8,788 bases of DNA. Source: Chloroflexota bacterium. Lineage in GTDB: Bacteria > Chloroflexota > Dehalococcoidia > GIF9 > UBA5629. The translations under genes and the position numbers were made by a program. The notes under the pieces were generated by a model. The model ran no database searches and was not told the DNA's origin. It saw nothing but the letters and a program-made list of their open reading frames with translations. The first letter of the stretch is position 1; each line of letters opens with the position of its first letter. Of the stretch, positions 6,920-8,788 are shown in pieces. The stretch is taken from assembly GCA_020354105.1 (NCBI GenBank), contig CP070642.1:1492332-1501119 (forward strand), given 5' to 3'.

Positions 6920-6949
6920 TTATCCCTATCATAGCTAAAAATAGGATAA
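6920..6949. repeat. Imperfect inverted repeat in the divergent intergenic region
   Basis: TTATCCCTAT (6920-6929) and ATAGGATAA (6941-6949) are complementary arms with one bulged C and an 11-base loop. Neither strand has a T-run after the stem, so a terminator is unlikely. The position between divergent genes would suit a regulator-binding site, but only the symmetry is seen. Confidence 0.4.
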
Positions 6950-7148
6950 CAGTTTGCTGATGTATATTGCACTGGCCTTTTTGCCTATTTCGGATGGGAC
7001 TTTAGCCGCATTTGAAAGTGATTAGCACTTGAGAGAATAGAACATGTACAGACATTTGCGCAATACCTGTTTATCTGCAATTTCGTCTTCTGGTTTTTCA
7101 ATTTTGGCATTAGACATATCTGCGGTGCTTCGAGTATACTGCTGGGTC

Positions 7149-7154
7149 GAGGAG
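7149..7154 (+). promoter_or_regulatory. Ribosome binding site deciding the hydrolase start
   Basis: GAGGAG lies six bases before ATG 7161. This favours 7161 over the in-frame ATG at 7044, which has only a weaker GAGAG upstream. Confidence 0.75.
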
Positions 7155-7160
7155 AGTGTT

Positions 7161-8033
7161 ATGTTTGAGCACAAGTATGCTGATGTAAACAATATTCGCC
7201 TGCACTATGTGACTGAGGGTAAAGGCAAATTGATCATGTTCCTCCACGGTTTTCCTGAGTTCTGGTACGAGTGGAAAAACCAGCTTGCCGAGTTCGGGCG
7301 GGATTATCAGGCTGTGGCTCCTGATATGCGTGGCTACAACCTGTCATCGAAACCTGCCGATGTAGAACAATACCGGATGAAGTATTTAGTTGAAGACATC
7401 CGTGCTCTTGCTGAGCATCTTGGACATAAGAAGTTTATCCTGGTGGCTCATGATTGGGGTGCTGGAGTGGCGTGGCCATTCGCAATACGTCATCCAGACT
7501 ATCTGGAAAAGCTCATCATAATAAATGGTGTACATCCTGCTATCTTCGCACGAGAACTTCGCGATAATCCAGAGCAACAGAAAGCGAGTCAGTATATTCT
7601 GGTGCATCGTACCTCCGAGGCTGAGGATATATTGTCGAGAAACAACTATGCAATGCTTGTCAATAGCCTTTTAGAGGATGGCTTAAAACAGGGCTATTTT
7701 ACCGAAGAAGACCGCAGGGCATATCTTGATGCCTGGTCGCAGCCAGGTGCATTAACCGGTGGTTTGAATTATTACCGTGCTGCTGATCTCGGCTCGTTCA
7801 CTGGTGAAAGCGAAGGGTTCTTATCTGCGGATCAAGCGCTATTCACAGTTAAGGTGCCAACACTGGTAATCTGGGGAGAGAAAGACAGGTATCTGCTTAC
7901 TGGCAATCTCGAAGGTCTAGAAAAATACGTGCCCAATCTGACAGTAAAACGAATCCCCGATGGCTCACACTGGGTTATCCATGAAAAGCCAGCCCTTGTT
8001 AACTCCTATATACGTGAATTTATAGAGGCTTGA
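7161..8033 (+). CDS. Alpha/beta hydrolase of the epoxide hydrolase type
   Basis: This 290-residue protein is a full-length alpha/beta hydrolase that opens its substrate by attack of an aspartate. The oxyanion-side motif is HGFPEFW (29-35). The nucleophile elbow AHDWGAG (96-102) places Asp98, the acid is Asp242 in WGEKD, and the base is His270 in GSHW. Two cap-domain tyrosines that polarise the epoxide oxygen in epoxide hydrolases have counterparts: Tyr145, seven residues before an EAE stretch, and Tyr205 in NYYRA. Haloalkane dehalogenases share DWG but usually have Asn after the first HG, where Phe31 stands here, so dehalogenase activity is less likely. No signal peptide is seen from the 7161 start, so it should be cytoplasmic. 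It stands alone, divergent from the ETF genes, and the next gene has its own promoter. The natural substrate cannot be told from sequence. Confidence 0.88.
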   Translation: MFEHKYADVNNIRLHYVTEGKGKLIMFLHGFPEFWYEWKNQLAEFGRDYQAVAPDMRGYNLSSKPADVEQYRMKYLVEDIRALAEHLGHKKFILVAHDWGAGVAWPFAIRHPDYLEKLIIINGVHPAIFARELRDNPEQQKASQYILVHRTSEAEDILSRNNYAMLVNSLLEDGLKQGYFTEEDRRAYLDAWSQPGALTGGLNYYRAADLGSFTGESEGFLSADQALFTVKVPTLVIWGEKDRYLLTGNLEGLEKYVPNLTVKRIPDGSHWVIHEKPALVNSYIREFIEA

Positions 8034-8088
8034 GTTTTGTCATCGTCTCTGCTTCTGCGTAGGCACCCAAAAGCAATACTAATTTAGC

Positions 8089-8117
8089 TTGACAACGGTC
8101 TTGTTCTTGCATATGCT
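8089..8117 (+). promoter_or_regulatory. Sigma70-type promoter for the 3-hydroxyacyl-CoA dehydrogenase homologue
   Basis: A perfect TTGACA (8089-8094) and TATGCT (8112-8117) are separated by 17 bases. The predicted start near 8124 leaves a short leader that includes the strong AGGAGG site at 8132-8137. The gene is therefore probably transcribed independently of the hydrolase, at least in part. Confidence 0.6.
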
Positions 8118-8131
8118 TAATTTTTGTTTTC

Positions 8132-8137
8132 AGGAGG
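8132..8137 (+). promoter_or_regulatory. Strong ribosome binding site for the right-edge gene
   Basis: AGGAGG, a full Shine-Dalgarno match, lies six bases before ATG 8144. It is the strongest RBS in the window and, with a perfect -35 box upstream, suggests substantial expression of a protein whose catalytic residues are missing. Confidence 0.8.
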
Positions 8138-8143
8138 ACAGTT

Positions 8144-8788
8144 ATGAAAATATCTACAGTCAGCGTTATCGGTGACGGAGAACTTGCCTCGAAGATACAA
8201 AGACTTCTGTCAAAAGCAGATTTCAAGGTTGTTGCATCCGATTTAAGTGAAAATTATACCAAACAGGCGTTGGATGTTGATCTGGTCATTGAAGTTGCTA
8301 CTGAAGATGTTGACTTAAAAGAGAAGGTGTTCAAAAACTGCGATGCCAAATGCCAAAAGGATGCAATTTTAGCTACCGTTACAGCCAATTCTTGGGTTAC
8401 GCAGTTGGCCAGGGCGACCAAGAGACCGGAGAAAGTTGTTGGACTTAACTTTACTGAGAATCCTTTTGAGGAGAAATATTTAGTTCAGATAATCAGTGGA
8501 TTGCAGACTTCTGATGCGACTGTACAGGCTGTTAAAGAGTTTCTGGAGAAAGTCGGAGTAACTGCGGTGAAGTTAGAGGAGAATCCCGGTCTTATTCTGG
8601 ACAGGGTGATTGCTTCGATAGTCAATGAGGCGGCAATGATGTATTCCTCGAAACTGGCAACTAAAGAGGATATCGATAAAATGATGAAGGTATGTGTGAA
8701 CTGGCCTATGGGGCCGTTTGAATTCGCTGATAATATGGGTGTTGACAAAGTGGTGGAAATTCTGGACTCCATGTCACAACAACTTGGG
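8144..8788 (+). CDS. 3-hydroxyacyl-CoA dehydrogenase homologue with degenerate active site (runs off right edge)
   Basis: The 215 visible residues align along most of the 3-hydroxyacyl-CoA dehydrogenase family, whose members oxidise the L-3-hydroxy group with NAD in beta-oxidation. Landmarks are the N-terminal Gly-rich loop GDGELA (10-15), DLVIE (46-50), ATKRPEKVVGL (91-101), ISGLQTSD (117-124), NEAAMM (161-166), EDIDKMMK (175-182) and PMGPFEFAD (188-196). The known catalytic set is replaced throughout: Ser by Ala81, His by Asn102, Glu by Gln115 and Asn by Asp153. Between strand beta-2 (ASD, 31-33) and DLVIE only 13 residues remain where clostridial Hbd has about 51, so the helical insert of the NAD domain is missing. 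Frame and codon use are smooth, so this is not a broken gene. The last ~35 family residues should lie beyond the window. It may be a pseudoenzyme subunit or a protein with a new activity. Confidence 0.85.
   Translation, partial: MKISTVSVIGDGELASKIQRLLSKADFKVVASDLSENYTKQALDVDLVIEVATEDVDLKEKVFKNCDAKCQKDAILATVTANSWVTQLARATKRPEKVVGLNFTENPFEEKYLVQIISGLQTSDATVQAVKEFLEKVGVTAVKLEENPGLILDRVIASIVNEAAMMYSSKLATKEDIDKMMKVCVNWPMGPFEFADNMGVDKVVEILDSMSQQLG

Larger units (their letters stand above)
6716..7160. other. Divergent intergenic region, no gene recognised
   Basis: These 445 bases separate the leftward ETF cluster from the rightward hydrolase gene. They contain the minus-strand promoter at 6819-6847 and the inverted repeat at 6920-6949. 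I see no tRNA, known riboswitch or convincing conserved small ORF. A frame open from ATG 7044 joins the hydrolase frame but its 39 codons look unlike a conserved domain. No strong plus-strand promoter is evident; TATACT at 7135-7140 is a possible -10 box without a matching -35 box. Confidence 0.6.

Noticed and set aside
7044..7160. Upstream start for the hydrolase giving 39 extra residues, possibly a leader or signal peptide
   Set aside because: The extension is not typical of the family, is not a clear signal peptide, and ATG 7161 has a much better RBS. It remains a minor alternative.
8034..8143. Terminator between the hydrolase and the right-edge gene
   Set aside because: Only a weak five-base pairing (TGCTT/AAGCA) was found, without a T-run. 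The stretch is better explained by the promoter at 8089-8117.
1..8788. CRISPR arrays, insertion sequences, tRNA or rRNA genes
   Set aside because: No direct-repeat array, transposase, terminal inverted repeats or tRNA-like cloverleaf could be seen on reading both strands.

Overview
The window looks like chromosomal DNA from an anaerobic, acyl-CoA-oxidising bacterium. The signs are an electron-transfer flavoprotein (ETF) whose alpha subunit carries a ferredoxin domain, a membrane FeS oxidoreductase of the ETF:menaquinone oxidoreductase type, a 3-hydroxyacyl-CoA dehydrogenase homologue, MobB beside an Fe-S protein of the NuoG/formate dehydrogenase type, and Fe-S cluster assembly genes. GC looks moderate by eye. 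Chloroflexota (Dehalococcoidia-like) and Desulfobacterota-like lineages both fit; the sequence alone does not decide between them.

Layout. Seven genes read leftward (minus strand) from about 6715 to 1. First come etfB, then etfA with an N-terminal two-cluster ferredoxin domain, then a five-helix membrane protein with two [4Fe-4S] sites and two CCG domains. These three genes have gaps of about 40 bases and are probably driven by a well-formed sigma70-type promoter at 6819-6847. After a 160-base gap follow an Mrp/NBP35-type ATPase, a NifU/IscU-like scaffold, mobB, and the first 108 codons of a protein with a [2Fe-2S] domain and a His-Cys3 [4Fe-4S] motif, which runs off the left edge. No convincing terminator separates the two groups. 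Two genes read rightward: an epoxide-hydrolase-like alpha/beta hydrolase (7161-8033), then, from its own promoter, a 3-hydroxyacyl-CoA dehydrogenase homologue that runs off the right edge. The 445 bases between the divergent gene sets hold the etfB promoter and an imperfect inverted repeat, and no gene that I can see.

How the genes may work together. EtfBA would collect electrons from acyl-CoA dehydrogenases and pass them to the membrane FeS protein, and so to menaquinone. The downstream scaffold and ATPase could supply clusters to these Fe-S-rich proteins. MobB probably serves a molybdenum or tungsten enzyme beginning at the left edge, perhaps a formate dehydrogenase.

Most notable points. 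The 3-hydroxyacyl-CoA dehydrogenase homologue has lost all four known active-site residues (Ser, His, Glu and Asn, now Ala, Asn, Gln and Asp) and about 38 residues of its NAD-binding domain, so it looks like a compact pseudoenzyme or a protein with a new role. The Mrp-type ATPase lacks the CxxC cluster ligands and has only one cysteine, yet sits next to a cysteine-rich scaffold. The left-edge Fe-S gene has no ATG, GTG or TTG start and appears to begin at CTG behind an ideal ribosome binding site.
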